Shown: positions 27,172 to 38,372, counted from the stretch's first letter. The stretch: DNA of 64,000 nucleotides from Rhodobacterales bacterium HKCCE4037 (GCA_015689645.1 WVSM01000002.1:416671-480670); one strand, 5' to 3'. Translations and numbers: made by a program. Notes: a model not told the origin generated them from the letters alone.

Positions 27172-28656
27172 TCAGTCGCTGGCGCGCAGGTCGATCAAGG
27201 CGGGATCGAGGCCCTGCGCCCCGGACACGCTGAGTATGACCTGCCCGTTCAACACGATGTCGGCGCCGGACCCATCCGGAAAATCCTGCACTTCGATCAC
27301 CGGATTGGGTGTCATCGTGGGGTCGTAGATCACCTCGATCCGATCCTCGGACGGGTCGAAATCGTTCACGACGCCAGCACCCCACGGATCATCGATATGA
27401 TCGCCGCCGGTGAAGGTATCCGCGCCGCTGCCGCCGATGGCCACGTCGCCGTTGCCGAGCAGGATCGCATCATCGCCGCTGCCGCCGATCAGCACGTCGC
27501 CGCTGTCATCGTCGCCGCCGCCACGGCTGAAGGTGCCGTTGAGAATGTCGTTGCCGGAGCCGCCGTTCAGCGTATCGCTACCGGCGCCGCCGTGCAGGAT
27601 GTCATCATCCGCGCCGCCGTGGAGCATGTCGTCGCCGTCGCCGCCGAACAGTGCATCGCGCCCGACGCCGCCGTCGAGCATGTCATTACCCTCACCCCCG
27701 TCGAGGAAGTCGATCCCGTCGCCGCCCTGCAAGTCATCATCGCCGAAATCGCCGTGCAGTTCGTCGTTGCCGCTGCCGCCCGCCAGCGTGTCGTTCCCCT
27801 CGTCGCCGAACAACGCGTCCTGCCCGTCGCCGCCGGTGATGCCGTCGTTCTGGAAGGTGCCGGTAAAGGCATCCTCGCCGCCGGTGCCGAAGACGGGGTC
27901 GATGTTGCCACGTGCGTCGAGCATGTCGTCGGGTCCGCCAAGATCGAAAAGGCCGGCGCCGAGGTCGTTCATGATGACGTCAAGCTCGTCCTCGTCAGGG
28001 ACACCGTCCGAGGTGAAGGTCATTTCTTCGCCGCTCATCTCCACGACCACGTTGTCCTCGGTCATGTCGGGGGCGTCCTGCACAAGGGTCACCGGGGTGC
28101 CGTTGGCGTTGACGATGACGTCGTCGTTTTCGGGATTGGTCTGCAGCGTGATGACCGGAATATCCTTCTCGGACCCGTCGAAATCCATGACGATCGTATC
28201 GGTTCCGGCGTTGAAATCGGTCACGAGCGGTACTTCGGTGCCGTCGTCGAGAATTGTGGTCTCGGACACGTCGAGGAGGGTATCCGCGTGTAGGCTTTCG
28301 TCGAACGTTTCCAAGGGTTCGGACATCTCCGCCTCGGCCGGATCGTCCTCGTCGGGCGTGCCACCCGGCGCGGCGAGGGACTCCGCATCCGGGTCGAACG
28401 GCTCGGCCTCGATGGCATCGAGCGGGATGTAGCCAAGCACCGCGGCGCGGGACTGGAGCGAGATATCTTCGGCCTCTTCCTCGGGCGCAGCTGCCGACAG
28501 GATGTCATCAAGGGACGCGATTTCCGTCTGGCCCTCATCCGCGCCGGACCCGGCTTCGTTTGCTTCGTCCGCGTCTTCCTCGTCCTCGTGATTGAAGAGG
28601 CCATCCACTGTGAGGCCGGCGAGCAAGAGAGCAAGGACACTTCCGGCAACTAGCAT
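27172..28656 (-). CDS. RTX-type calcium-binding protein with N-terminal membrane segment
   Basis: 494 residues, extremely acidic. A hydrophobic N-terminal segment ([19 protein letters not shown]) is followed by an acidic linker (about residues 25-130), a central beta-rich region, and a block of glycine/aspartate RTX nonapeptides (about residues 260-420, repeated GGxGxDxLxG such as [20 protein letters not shown]) that bind calcium and fold on export. The start at 28656 follows GAGGG; another ATG 45 bases upstream also has GAGGG and cannot be excluded. RTX proteins normally leave through a type I system using a C-terminal signal; no exporter genes adjoin. Role may be surface adhesion or envelope-associated, not determined. 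Confidence 0.82.
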   Translation of the reverse strand: MLVAGSVLALLLAGLTVDGLFNHEDEEDADEANEAGSGADEGQTEIASLDDILSAAAPEEEAEDISLQSRAAVLGYIPLDAIEAEPFDPDAESLAAPGGTPDEDDPAEAEMSEPLETFDESLHADTLLDVSETTILDDGTEVPLVTDFNAGTDTIVMDFDGSEKDIPVITLQTNPENDDVIVNANGTPVTLVQDAPDMTEDNVVVEMSGEEMTFTSDGVPDEDELDVIMNDLGAGLFDLGGPDDMLDARGNIDPVFGTGGEDAFTGTFQNDGITGGDGQDALFGDEGNDTLAGGSGNDELHGDFGDDDLQGGDGIDFLDGGEGNDMLDGGVGRDALFGGDGDDMLHGGADDDILHGGAGSDTLNGGSGNDILNGTFSRGGGDDDSGDVLIGGSGDDAILLGNGDVAIGGSGADTFTGGDHIDDPWGAGVVNDFDPSEDRIEVIYDPTMTPNPVIEVQDFPDGSGADIVLNGQVILSVSGAQGLDPALIDLRASD

Positions 28657-29019
28657 TTCGGTTCCCTCGGGTGGGGCTGGTGCGGTTCTGGGCGATGACA
28701 TCGACCCTCAAGCGGGGCCTGACCCTGCCTTCTGGCAGAGTTTCCTGTCCATGCTCCGCCAGAGCGGGCAGGGTCGGCAGGGACCGGGATAGTGCCCAAG
28801 GGCTTGCCGAACCTATAAGACCAAGGCCCTTTCTACGAAGAACTTGCGTAAAAGGCCTGCGGTTTCTGCGCAGCTGGTTAACGCACCGGGGCAGAACGGG
28901 CTTCCAATGGCGGGGGATTCGGTGTAGGGCCGCGCATCCGCATGAGGCGGACCCTCCATGGGCCTTGCTGGACGACATCCCGGCTTGCGCCATAACCCTT
29001 GATCACGAAGGAGACCCCG
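28657..29019. other. Divergent promoter region between RTX gene and rpsO
   Basis: 363 bases with no gene. It must hold the promoter of the RTX gene (minus strand) and the promoter and leader of rpsO (plus strand). I see no match good enough to mark a -35/-10 pair, no repeat and no riboswitch-like structure. Confidence 0.4.
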
Positions 29020-29289
29020 ATGTCGATTACGGCTGAAGAAAAGCAGCGCATCCTGAAGGAATTCGCCACGAAAGAAGGCGATACCGGTTCCCCTGAAGTT
29101 CAGGTGGCCATCCTCACGAGCCGCATCACCACCCTGACCGAGCACTTCAAGACCCACAAGAAGGACAACCACGGCCGCCGTGGTCTTCTGAAGATGGTTG
29201 CGCAGCGCCGGAAGCTTCTGGACTATACCCGTGCGAAGGACGAGGCCCGTTACCAGGACCTGATCCAGCGCCTGGGCATCCGCCGCTGA
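29020..29289 (+). CDS. rpsO: 30S ribosomal protein S15
   Basis: S15, exactly 89 residues, binding 16S rRNA in the central domain. Family blocks are [39 protein letters not shown] and [20 protein letters not shown]. The ATG at 29020 follows a strong AAGGAG; an in-frame ATG seven codons earlier covers the ribosome-binding site and is rejected. A good terminator follows. In most bacteria pnp follows rpsO directly; here it begins 3.3 kb downstream. Confidence 0.98.
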   Translation: MSITAEEKQRILKEFATKEGDTGSPEVQVAILTSRITTLTEHFKTHKKDNHGRRGLLKMVAQRRKLLDYTRAKDEARYQDLIQRLGIRR

Positions 29290-29310
29290 GGCGTCGGACC
29301 AGGAGAGTGG

Positions 29311-29342
29311 AAAGGGCTGCCGCTGGCGGCCCTTTTTGTTTT
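29311..29342 (+). terminator. Rho-independent terminator of rpsO
   Basis: GGGC-GCC stem with a short GCT loop followed by TTTTTGTTTTTT, 20 bases past the rpsO stop. Confidence 0.85.
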
Positions 29343-29355
29343 TTGGAGGTACGAC

Positions 29356-30063
29356 ATGCGCATACTGGGGCGGATACTGATTGGGATCGTCCTGCTTGTG
29401 GCGCTGGCCTACGGCACGCTGCTGCTGTCGCGGGCGCGGGATTTCCAGCTGTTCGGCGAGATCGTGACGCGCGGGGACGGGGCGGAGCAGGTGGTGGCGC
29501 TGACCTTCGATGATGGGCCCACGGCGGCGGATACGCCGGTGCTGTTGCGGGCGCTGGAGCAAGGCGATGCGGTGGCGACGTTCTTCCTCGTGGGGCGGGA
29601 CGTGGTGGCGAACCCTGAGGCGGCGCGGGCGATCGTCGATGCGGGACACGAGGTGGGGAACCATTCGTGGGACCATCCGCGCATGGTGTTCATGTCGCCC
29701 GCTGCCGTGCGCGCCCAGATTGAAGACACGGACGCGGCGATACGTGCGTTGGGATATGACGGCGCGATACCGTTTCGGCCTCCATTCGGGAAGAAGCTTG
29801 TGGTGCTGCCGTGGGTGCTGAGCCGGATGGGGCGGCCGAGCGTGATGTGGTCGATGGAGCCGGATACCTACCTCGGGGCGGAGATGACGGCGGAGGCTCT
29901 GACCGAGTACGTGGTCGAGGGGGCGGAGGCAGGGGATATCATCCTGCTGCACGGGATGTTCCCGGCGAACGCGGCCACGCGGGAGGCCTTGCCGGGGATC
30001 ATCGAAGGGCTGCGTGAACGGGGGTTCGGCTTCGTGACGGTGAGCGAAATTTTGGGCGGGTGA
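29356..30063 (+). CDS. Polysaccharide deacetylase family protein
   Basis: 235 residues: one N-terminal membrane anchor (RILIGIVLLVALAYGTLLLS) and a NodB-homology carbohydrate esterase 4 domain facing the periplasm. The metal/catalytic motif TFDDGP and the His pair in GNHSWDHPRM are present, as is RPPFGKK (normally R-P-P-x-G). Such enzymes remove N-acetyl groups from peptidoglycan or exopolysaccharide; the substrate is not shown by context. It starts just 14 bases beyond the rpsO terminator. Confidence 0.9.
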   Translation: MRILGRILIGIVLLVALAYGTLLLSRARDFQLFGEIVTRGDGAEQVVALTFDDGPTAADTPVLLRALEQGDAVATFFLVGRDVVANPEAARAIVDAGHEVGNHSWDHPRMVFMSPAAVRAQIEDTDAAIRALGYDGAIPFRPPFGKKLVVLPWVLSRMGRPSVMWSMEPDTYLGAEMTAEALTEYVVEGAEAGDIILLHGMFPANAATREALPGIIEGLRERGFGFVTVSEILGG

Positions 30064-30136
30064 TCACGCGTGATCAAGGTTGCAACCAGGCCGTGTTTTG
30101 AAGAAAATCGTTTTAAAACAGTGGCATTGGCCGAAT

Positions 30137-30162
30137 GACATTTCTACAATCGTAGAAATGTC
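30137..30162. promoter_or_regulatory. Perfect 11-bp inverted repeat, candidate operator
   Basis: Arms GACATTTCTAC and GTAGAAATGTC around a 4-base centre (AATC), about 90 bases upstream of the fatty-acid hydroxylase start. No T-run follows, so it is more like a dimeric repressor or activator site than a terminator. It does not match operators I recognise (FNR/NnrR, LexA, Irr, PpsR, CopY). Confidence 0.5.
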
Positions 30163-30252
30163 CCGAACATGGTTAACGCCTTTGACGTCACGTTTTGCTT
30201 CGGCTTCCGGGGTCTCCCGCGCTATCCTGCGCCCGAGGAGGAGGACGCCGAG

Positions 30253-30969
30253 ATGATCCCCGCACTGCGCATCGTGATCCACATGGGTGGGCTGCACCGG
30301 CTGGCGCCGTTCTGGCTGGCCGCGCTGGTGCTGTTCGTTCTGAACTTCGGCCCGCTGGTGATCGTGGCCCTGCTCTACGGGATCGTGCTGCAATTCTTCG
30401 TGGAATACGTGATGCATCGCTTCCTGTTCCACCGAGAGCCGCCGACCGAGCAAAGCCCGTTCAACGCGCTCTACCGGACGCATATCGGCCACCACGAATT
30501 TCCGACCAACCCGGACTTCTTCACCGGCGACGACCATTGGTTCGCGCTGAAATTCGCCCTGGTCGCGGTTGCGCTGCATACGCTTGTGCTGTGGCCGTTC
30601 CTGGGGCTGGAGAATGCCGCCCTGTTCAGCTTCGTCGCCTTGTTCCTCGGCTCGGCCAGCGCCTTCACGTTCTACGAATATTGCCACACGCTGGCGCATC
30701 TGGACGTGCCGAAGGGCTGGTTCGGGAAAAAGGTGACGCACGCGCATCTGCGGCACCATTTCAACGATCACGACAGCAATTTCCACGTCAGCTTCGGCAT
30801 GGGCTGGATCGACCGGCTGTTCGGCACGGGTTACGACCGGGACGCCGCAAAGGCGCGGTTCGATCGCGACACGATCCTGAGCCTCGGAATGGACCCGGAG
30901 GACTTGCGGCTGGTCACGGCGCGCAAGGCCTACGGATTGCCGGAGCGGCCGAGGGCGCGGGCGCGGTGA
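30253..30969 (+). CDS. Membrane fatty acid hydroxylase / sterol desaturase superfamily protein
   Basis: 238-residue integral membrane di-iron enzyme. The His clusters of the superfamily are present: EYVMHRFLFHRE, YRTHIGHHEF, EYCHTLAHL and HAHLRHHFNDHDSNFHVS. About four hydrophobic segments precede and separate them. Members hydroxylate or desaturate acyl chains, sterols or carotenoids; here a lipid substrate is likely but not specified. Start at 30253 is chosen for GAGGAGGA seven bases upstream; an earlier in-frame ATG at 30169 has no Shine-Dalgarno. A 26-bp perfect inverted repeat upstream suggests dedicated regulation. Confidence 0.88.
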   Translation: MIPALRIVIHMGGLHRLAPFWLAALVLFVLNFGPLVIVALLYGIVLQFFVEYVMHRFLFHREPPTEQSPFNALYRTHIGHHEFPTNPDFFTGDDHWFALKFALVAVALHTLVLWPFLGLENAALFSFVALFLGSASAFTFYEYCHTLAHLDVPKGWFGKKVTHAHLRHHFNDHDSNFHVSFGMGWIDRLFGTGYDRDAAKARFDRDTILSLGMDPEDLRLVTARKAYGLPERPRARAR

Positions 30970-31010
30970 AGGTGCCCGGGCCAAAGCCCGGTCTACGGGG
31001 ACGGCGTCCC

Positions 31011-31047
31011 CTCTCGGGATCTTTTTCGTTGAAAAAGACCCTGCCGG
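31011..31047. repeat. Hairpin repeat with conserved flanks, copy 1
   Basis: CTCTCGGGA, then a hairpin core (TCTTTTTCGTTGAAAAAGA), then CCCTGCCGG. The same flanks with different hairpin cores recur twice at 62724-62825. It lies in the 164-base convergent gap between the hydroxylase and the sensor kinase, and may act as a terminator structure for one or both. Confidence 0.6.
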
Positions 31048-31133
31048 GGCATCGGGCGTGCTTTACCCACCCTTGGACAAGTCCCGCCCTACGGTCGCCG
31101 TGAATTCGTCGACCTACTGACCCAGAGGTCCCC

Positions 31134-32318
31134 TCAGACCGCCACGGTTGCGGGCAGCGTGATCTTGTAGCGGATGCCGTCGGAGCGCAGGTTGCGGTCG
31201 AATTCGCCCGAGAGGCCGAAGCGGATCGCGTTTTCCAGCAGGCCCGAGCCGAAGCCGGTTTCGGCCTCGGCATCCGGCAGGTCGCAGATTTCGGTCCAGT
31301 CGATGATGATGTTGCCGCTGTCCTCGTCCCGTTCCCAGCGGATGTGAACCTTGCCGTCGTCATCGCGCAGGCCGCCGTATTTCAGCGCGTTGGTGGCCAG
31401 TTCGTGCAGGGTCAGCGCGAGGTAGGTCACGGAGTTGGAGGTCACGAAGACCTCGGGGCCGCCCGCCTGGACCGCCACGCCCGGGCCGCTCGCGAAGGGG
31501 GCGAGCGCGTGATCGACGAGATGCGCCAGCTGGATGCCGGTGAATTCCGGCGCCGTGGTTTGATCGGAGGTGCCAACGGCCATCGAATGGGACCGCGACA
31601 GGGCGTTGAGCCGTCCTTCGAAGCGTTGCACGAGATCGGTCGTGTCGTCAGCCTCGCGCGCGCTGGCGCGCAGCAGGGCGGAGCTGACGGTGAACAGGTT
31701 CTTGATGCGGTGGTGCATCTCGCCAAGGATCAGGTCAGAGCGGCGGGATTCCTCGCGCAGGCGCAATTCGTTTTCGAGAATCGCCGCGAGGTCTCGCATG
31801 GTCGCTCGGTCGTCATCGGACCAGTCGTGCGGCATGCTGTCGATGGCGCAGAGAGAGCCGATGACCGCGCCACCGGGCGCATGGATCGGCTCACCGAGAT
31901 AGGCGATGACCGACAGGTCGCTGACAGCCCCGTTGCCGGCCAGAAGCGGATGCACGCGGGCATCCGAGACCGACAGGGACCGATCCTCGGTCACGACGTA
32001 TTGGCAGAAGGAGTGGGACAGGGGCGTTTCGCGTGTTTCCGCGACCTCGCCTTCGAGCCCGGTCTGCGATTTGAAGAACTGCCGGCGGGTGTCGACCAGG
32101 GACATCAGGCTGACGGGAACCCCGAGAAGACGCGTCGCCAGCCGGGTGACGCGGTCGAAGACCTCTTCGGGGAGTGTGTCGAGCAGGTCGGCATCCTTCA
32201 GCGCCTTGAGGCGCGACGGATCGGCGAGGCGTGCCGCGTGGTCCGCGGCGGGCGCGGCGGGAAAGCCATCAGGTGGGCCGATCCGGGCCGAGGATCCGGT
32301 TTGGGGCTTCGTTAGCAT
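31134..32318 (-). CDS. GAF-domain sensor histidine kinase, HWE/HisKA_2 type
   Basis: 394 residues, apparently soluble. A GAF sensor domain (about residues 45-185, with CQYVVTEDRSLSVSDARVHP) is followed by an HWE/HisKA_2 kinase: phospho-acceptor His in GEMHHRIKNLFTVSSALLR, N-box LHELATNALKYGGL and G-box GFGSGLLENAIRF. This class often lacks a neighbouring response regulator and frequently feeds light, redox or general-stress (EcfG/PhyR) pathways in alphaproteobacteria; none of those partners is adjacent here. The signal is unknown. Confidence 0.9.
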   Translation of the reverse strand: MLTKPQTGSSARIGPPDGFPAAPAADHAARLADPSRLKALKDADLLDTLPEEVFDRVTRLATRLLGVPVSLMSLVDTRRQFFKSQTGLEGEVAETRETPLSHSFCQYVVTEDRSLSVSDARVHPLLAGNGAVSDLSVIAYLGEPIHAPGGAVIGSLCAIDSMPHDWSDDDRATMRDLAAILENELRLREESRRSDLILGEMHHRIKNLFTVSSALLRASAREADDTTDLVQRFEGRLNALSRSHSMAVGTSDQTTAPEFTGIQLAHLVDHALAPFASGPGVAVQAGGPEVFVTSNSVTYLALTLHELATNALKYGGLRDDDGKVHIRWERDEDSGNIIIDWTEICDLPDAEAETGFGSGLLENAIRFGLSGEFDRNLRSDGIRYKITLPATVAV

Positions 32319-32624
32319 GATGGTCCCTTTGATTGGGATGGGAATGAACGGCCCGTGTCTGCATCCTCTTACGCAGTGCCATGAACGGAGTCGAGGAGAG
32401 CGTTAACGAGTGGTTAAAGCGCCTCGTTACACACTTATACATATAGATGCCCCAAACAACCGGCCTATTTCCATTCAGGTCGTAATCCTGTATGCGCCCC
32501 CCTATCTGAGACGAGACGCTTTGACCCCGGCGTTCGCGACAGGACAGGGGTCGGCGGCAATGGGGCCGCCATATGGATGAGGGACCGCGCAGGGGCGCGG
32601 AGGGCCCTCGAATAGGAAACGCAG
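32319..32624. other. Divergent promoter region between the HWE kinase and pnp
   Basis: 306 bases without a gene, holding the kinase promoter (minus strand) and the pnp promoter/leader (plus strand). An A/T-rich patch TTACACACTTATACATATAG near 32425-32445 is the most promoter-like segment. The last 100 bases are GC-rich with several short inverted repeats, as in autoregulated pnp leaders, but no specific RNase III stem can be assigned. Confidence 0.4.
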
Positions 32625-34754
<2,130 letters not shown>

Positions 34755-35196
34755 GCCAGCGCCTTTCCGGCAGCCGGGGCGAGGGTACATCCTCGGCCCG
34801 GCAACACGCGGCGCGCGCCCGGGAGCAATCGGGCATCGCCACCCCCAGTTCAAGAATATGCCGACTTGGGGAATGTTCGCGACCCCGCAGACCCGCGTCA
34901 TGCTTGGCCAACCGGTTCTGGCGCCCTCGACAAGATCTGTGCCGAGGTACGGACTTGTTCCGGTCACGTAGGGCACAGAACGCGCCAAGCGCTCCGCCTA
35001 TTGCGCAAATCTCCGTGATTATCGGCCAAAATTCGCCAAAACCGTGGGAACTGCGGCACTCCGTCGGGGTTTCCTTACCAAGTTGTGACCGGAATCGCTG
35101 GACTGGGGACTTGTCCACAGTCCATGCAGCGCAAACAATGGAGCCAAGCGATTCTTCGAACGCAAATGCTGCCAGACGACCGACGAGGATATTACC
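34755..35196. other. Intergenic region after pnp with a hairpin
   Basis: 442 bases without a gene. A stable hairpin lies at 34773-34802 (GCCGGG-CGAGG arms with one mismatch around GTACAT); it has no T-run but is the best candidate end of the pnp transcript. The rest holds the promoter of the L,D-transpeptidase. One sequence at 35111-35119 (TTGTCCACA) is one base off a DnaA box; alone it means little. Confidence 0.45.
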
Positions 35197-35820
35197 ATGC
35201 TGACCCGCCGCCATTTCATCATCACCACGACGACCCTGTTCTCGGGCGCGATTGCTGCCCCGGCGCTTGCGCAGGATGCCGTGGGGATCGGCATCGACGA
35301 GGCGCCCGACCAGGGCCCGCGGGCTGGCTCGAACAACCCTTGGGGTCTGCATCCCCGGTTCATGCCGCAGCGGGTTCAGGCGAACCCCGGCCTGACGCCG
35401 GGTGACATCCATGTCGATCCGACCGCGCGCTACCTGTACCTGATCGAACAAGGCGGCACCGCGATGCGCTACGGCGTGGCCGTGGGCCGTGCGGGCCTCT
35501 ACCAGGCGGGCCGGTTCCGCATCGGCCGCACGGCGGAATGGCCGTCGTGGACGCCAACGGCGAACATGATCGCGCGCGAGCCGGAGATCTACGCGCAATA
35601 TGCCGGTGGCGTGCCGGGCGGCCCCGACAACCCGTTGGGGGCACGGGCGCTCTACCTCTATTCCGGCGGGCGCGACACCTACCTGCGCATTCACGGCACG
35701 CCGCAGCCGTGGTCGATCGGCACTTCGGCCTCCTCGGGCTGCGTGCGGTTGGTCAATGACCACGTGATCGAGTTGGAAGCCAACGTGCGCGTCGGAGCGA
35801 CGGCGGTTCTGCACAGCTGA
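35197..35820 (+). CDS. L,D-transpeptidase (YkuD domain)
   Basis: 207 residues; exported cysteine transpeptidase that makes 3-3 peptidoglycan cross-links or links proteins to the wall. The N terminus (MLTRRHFIITTTTLFSGAIA) has a twin-arginine-like pair before the hydrophobic core, and processing is expected near APALAQ. The active-site motif is complete: RIHGTPQPWSIGTSASSGCV with catalytic His and Cys, then R. The YkuD domain spans about residues 70-205. Confidence 0.93.
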   Translation: MLTRRHFIITTTTLFSGAIAAPALAQDAVGIGIDEAPDQGPRAGSNNPWGLHPRFMPQRVQANPGLTPGDIHVDPTARYLYLIEQGGTAMRYGVAVGRAGLYQAGRFRIGRTAEWPSWTPTANMIAREPEIYAQYAGGVPGGPDNPLGARALYLYSGGRDTYLRIHGTPQPWSIGTSASSGCVRLVNDHVIELEANVRVGATAVLHS

Positions 35821-35875
35821 GCGGTGGCCGGTGCACCATGAATGTGCACCCTACGCGCTGAAGATACGGCAAAGA

Positions 35876-35906
35876 AAAAGCCCCGGTCCGATTGCCCGGG
35901 GCTTTT
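35876..35906. terminator. Bidirectional terminator between L,D-transpeptidase and peroxiredoxin
   Basis: An 11-bp perfect stem (AAAAGCCCCGG and its complement) with A-tract on one side and T-tract on the other serves both convergent genes. Confidence 0.85.
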
Positions 35907-35925
35907 CTTTTGTGTGTGACGCACC

Positions 35926-36579
35926 TCAGCCCGGGAGCTTCGCCATGCGGAGGTAAGGCAGTTTCTTGTCGATAGAGCCGTATTTGGCGATCGCGTCCTC
36001 GTCGGAGACGGCGACCGGGACCACGACATCTTCGCCCGGAACCCAGTTGGCGGGGGTGGCGACGTTTTCCTTGGCGGCGGTCTGCAGCCCGTCGAGCGCG
36101 CGCAGCACCTCGGCGAAGTTGCGGCCGACGTTCATCGGGTAGGTCATGATCAGCTTGAGCTTCTTGTCCGGCCCGATGATGAAGACCGAACGCACGGTCG
36201 CGGTGTCGTTCGGAGTGCGGTTCTCGGGCAAGGCGGTTTCGGCGGGCAGCATGTCGAAAGCCTCGGAAATCCGCAGGTCGGTGTCGGCGGCGATCGGGAA
36301 GCCGGCCTTGGCGCCGCTCACGCTTTCGATGTCCCCTTTCCACTTCACATGGTCCTCGACCCCGTCGACGGAGACGCCGAGCACCTTGGTGTTGCGCGCG
36401 GCCCATTCATCGGCCAGCTGCGCGACGGCACCGAATTCGGTGGTGCAGACCGGCGTGAAATCCTTCGGGTGCGAGAACAGGATCATCCAGCTGTCGCCGA
36501 TGAAGTCATGTAGTGTGATCTCGCCCTGGTCGGTCGTCACGGTGAGGTTGGGAACCTCCTGGTTGATACGCAGGCTCAT
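35926..36579 (-). CDS. 1-Cys peroxiredoxin (Prx6 type)
   Basis: 217-residue cytosolic peroxidase reducing peroxides. The peroxidatic Cys45 is in FSHPKDFTPVCTTE, with the 1-Cys-group C-terminal domain (YPMNVGRNFAEVLRALDGLQ) typical of Prx6. It is the only cysteine in the protein, so an external thiol must resolve the oxidised form. Monocistronic, with its own terminator. Confidence 0.95.
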   Translation of the reverse strand: MSLRINQEVPNLTVTTDQGEITLHDFIGDSWMILFSHPKDFTPVCTTEFGAVAQLADEWAARNTKVLGVSVDGVEDHVKWKGDIESVSGAKAGFPIAADTDLRISEAFDMLPAETALPENRTPNDTATVRSVFIIGPDKKLKLIMTYPMNVGRNFAEVLRALDGLQTAAKENVATPANWVPGEDVVVPVAVSDEDAIAKYGSIDKKLPYLRMAKLPG

Positions 36580-36801
36580 GGGAATGCTCCTTTGCTGGTG
36601 TGTTCCTGGGTTCGGGATGAAACGTAGGCATTCGTGCGCCGGATGATAGTGACATTGTCACGATAAAGACGCGCCGTTTCGGCGCAGGGTGGGGGCGTGG
36701 AACAGGTGTTCCGGGGCTTCGGGCGCGGCGGCACGGCGGGTCTTGCGCCTGTCTCGGTCCCCTGTCACGTTCCGCGCGATCAGAGCTTTGGGAGAGGCGT
36801 C

Positions 36802-38235
36802 ATGGACAACGCGAAGAACTTCTACATCGACGGCAAATGGGTGGCGCCCGCCAAGGCGCGTGACTTCGACGTGATCGACCCCTCGACCGAGGAAGTGGCC
36901 GAGGTGATCTCGCTCGGGGACCAGGCGGATACCGATGCCGCCGTGGCCGCCGCCAAGCGCGCCTTCCAGACCTGGGGCTGGACCGACCCGGCGGAGCGGA
37001 TCGCGGCGCTGGAACGCCTGCTCAAGGCCTACGAGGCCCGGGCGGAGGACATGGCGCAGGCGATCAGCACCGAGATGGGCGCGCCCATCGATTGGTCCCG
37101 CGAACAGCAGGTGACGTCGGGCACGTGGCACCTGAAAGGGATGATCCGCGCGGCCAAGGCGATGGAATGGGATCGCCCGTTCAGCGATCGCAACGCGGAC
37201 GAGCGGCTGATCTACGAGCCGATCGGCGTTGCCGCCCTGATCACGCCGTGGAACTGGCCGATGAACCAGATCATGCTGAAGGTCGCGCCCGCGCTGGCGG
37301 CGGGCTGCACGATGGTGTTGAAGCCTTCGGAAATCGCGCCGCTGTCGGGGATCGTCTTTGCCGAGATCGTGGATGCGGCGGACCTTCCGTCGGGTGTGTT
37401 CAACATGGTCAACGGTGACGGGCCCGGCGTGGGCAGCCAGTTGTCGGCGCACCCCGATGTCGATGTGGTCAGCTTCACCGGGTCCACCCGCGCGGGACGG
37501 CTGATCTCGATCGCCGCCGCCGACACGATCAAGCGCGTGTCGCTGGAACTGGGCGGCAAGGGCGCGAACCTGATCTTCGCGGATGCCGACGAGAAGGCGG
37601 TGGCGCGGGGCGCGAACCGGTGCTTCAACAATTCCGGCCAGTCCTGCAACGCGCCGACGCGGATGATGGTGGAGCGCTCGCGCTATGCCGAGGCGGTGGA
37701 GATCGCCGCGAAGGCCGCCGAGGCGCGCGCCGTAGGTCCGGCCTCCGAGACCGGCGGTCACATCGGGCCGGTGGTCAGCGAGACGCAATACGAGAAGATC
37801 CAGGCGCTGATCCAGAAGGGGATCGACGAGGGGGCGCGGCTGGTCGCGGGCGGACCGGGGCGGCCGCAGGGGCTGAACCGGGGCTATTTCGTGCGGCCGA
37901 CGGTCTTTGCCGATGTCACGCCCGACATGACGATCTACCGCGAGGAGATCTTCGGCCCGGTCCTGTCGATCCTGCCCTTCGAGGGTGAGGAGCACGCGAT
38001 CGAGATGGCGAACGACACGCCCTATGGCCTGACCAACTACATCCAGACGACGGACCAGGAAAAGCTGCGCCGGGTGGCGCGGCGGCTGCGGTCGGGGATG
38101 GTCGAGACCAACTCCAAGGGCTTCGCGCAGGGCTCGCCCTTCGGCGGCTACAAGCAATCCGGCAACGGGCGCGAAGGCGGCAGTTTCGGGTTGCACGAGT
38201 TCCTTGAGGTGAAGGCTGTTTCCGGCTGGGGGTGA
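36802..38235 (+). CDS. Aldehyde dehydrogenase family protein
   Basis: NAD(P)-dependent aldehyde dehydrogenase, 477 residues. The N-terminal FYIDGKWVAP, the fold motif ITPWNWPMNQIMLK, catalytic Glu in SLELGGKGANLI and catalytic Cys in NNSGQSCNAPTRMM are all present; the C-terminal ETNSKGFAQGSPFGGYKQSG closes the active site. An upstream extension of the frame lacks family similarity; GGGAGAGG precedes the ATG at 36802. Substrate unknown and no dedicated pathway genes flank it. Confidence 0.94.
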   Translation: MDNAKNFYIDGKWVAPAKARDFDVIDPSTEEVAEVISLGDQADTDAAVAAAKRAFQTWGWTDPAERIAALERLLKAYEARAEDMAQAISTEMGAPIDWSREQQVTSGTWHLKGMIRAAKAMEWDRPFSDRNADERLIYEPIGVAALITPWNWPMNQIMLKVAPALAAGCTMVLKPSEIAPLSGIVFAEIVDAADLPSGVFNMVNGDGPGVGSQLSAHPDVDVVSFTGSTRAGRLISIAAADTIKRVSLELGGKGANLIFADADEKAVARGANRCFNNSGQSCNAPTRMMVERSRYAEAVEIAAKAAEARAVGPASETGGHIGPVVSETQYEKIQALIQKGIDEGARLVAGGPGRPQGLNRGYFVRPTVFADVTPDMTIYREEIFGPVLSILPFEGEEHAIEMANDTPYGLTNYIQTTDQEKLRRVARRLRSGMVETNSKGFAQGSPFGGYKQSGNGREGGSFGLHEFLEVKAVSGWG

Positions 38236-38236
38236 T

Positions 38237-38287
38237 CGGGTCGGGCGACGCTCGGCTTACGCCATCGCCCCGCCCACCCTCCCGTAG
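38237..38287. repeat. Intergenic GC-rich repeat, copy near the aldehyde dehydrogenase
   Basis: Aligns with 50615-50660: both carry GGGT..GG..ACGCTCG, CATCGCCCC, CCCACC and TCCCG in the same order and spacing. Both sit directly after a stop codon. Confidence 0.5.
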
Positions 38288-38328
38288 CGGTGCTTGAATG
38301 TCCGGCGTCGGCCCTTTGTGGCTGGCGC

Positions 38329-38360
38329 CGGATTTGCATTTTCATGGAACAAAGAGGGGC
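38329..38360 (+). repeat. Dispersed 30-bp element, copy B
   Basis: GGATTTGCATTTTCATGGAA followed by CAAAGAGGGGC, nearly the same as copies A (9454-9483, opposite strand) and C (56316-56347). It lies in the convergent gap before the pseudouridine synthase. Confidence 0.6.
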
Positions 38361-38372
38361 TGGGTCCGCGCC

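Noticed and set aside
27500..27880. Repetitive DNA that could be taken for a CRISPR or tandem array
   Set aside because: The repetition encodes the RTX nonapeptides of the calcium-binding protein; unit lengths follow codons and there are no spacers.
34773..34802. Hairpin after pnp as a classical rho-independent terminator
   Set aside because: The stem is strong, but no T-run follows; kept only as part of the intergenic description.
35111..35119. A DnaA-box-like TTGTCCACA
   Set aside because: One base off consensus and single; no origin-type cluster, dnaA or A/T-rich unwinding region is near.
35829..35850. GGTGCAC/GTGCACC inverted repeat after the L,D-transpeptidase
   Set aside because: Short (7-bp arms) and adjacent to a clear bidirectional terminator; may be another intergenic repeat but only one copy is in the window.
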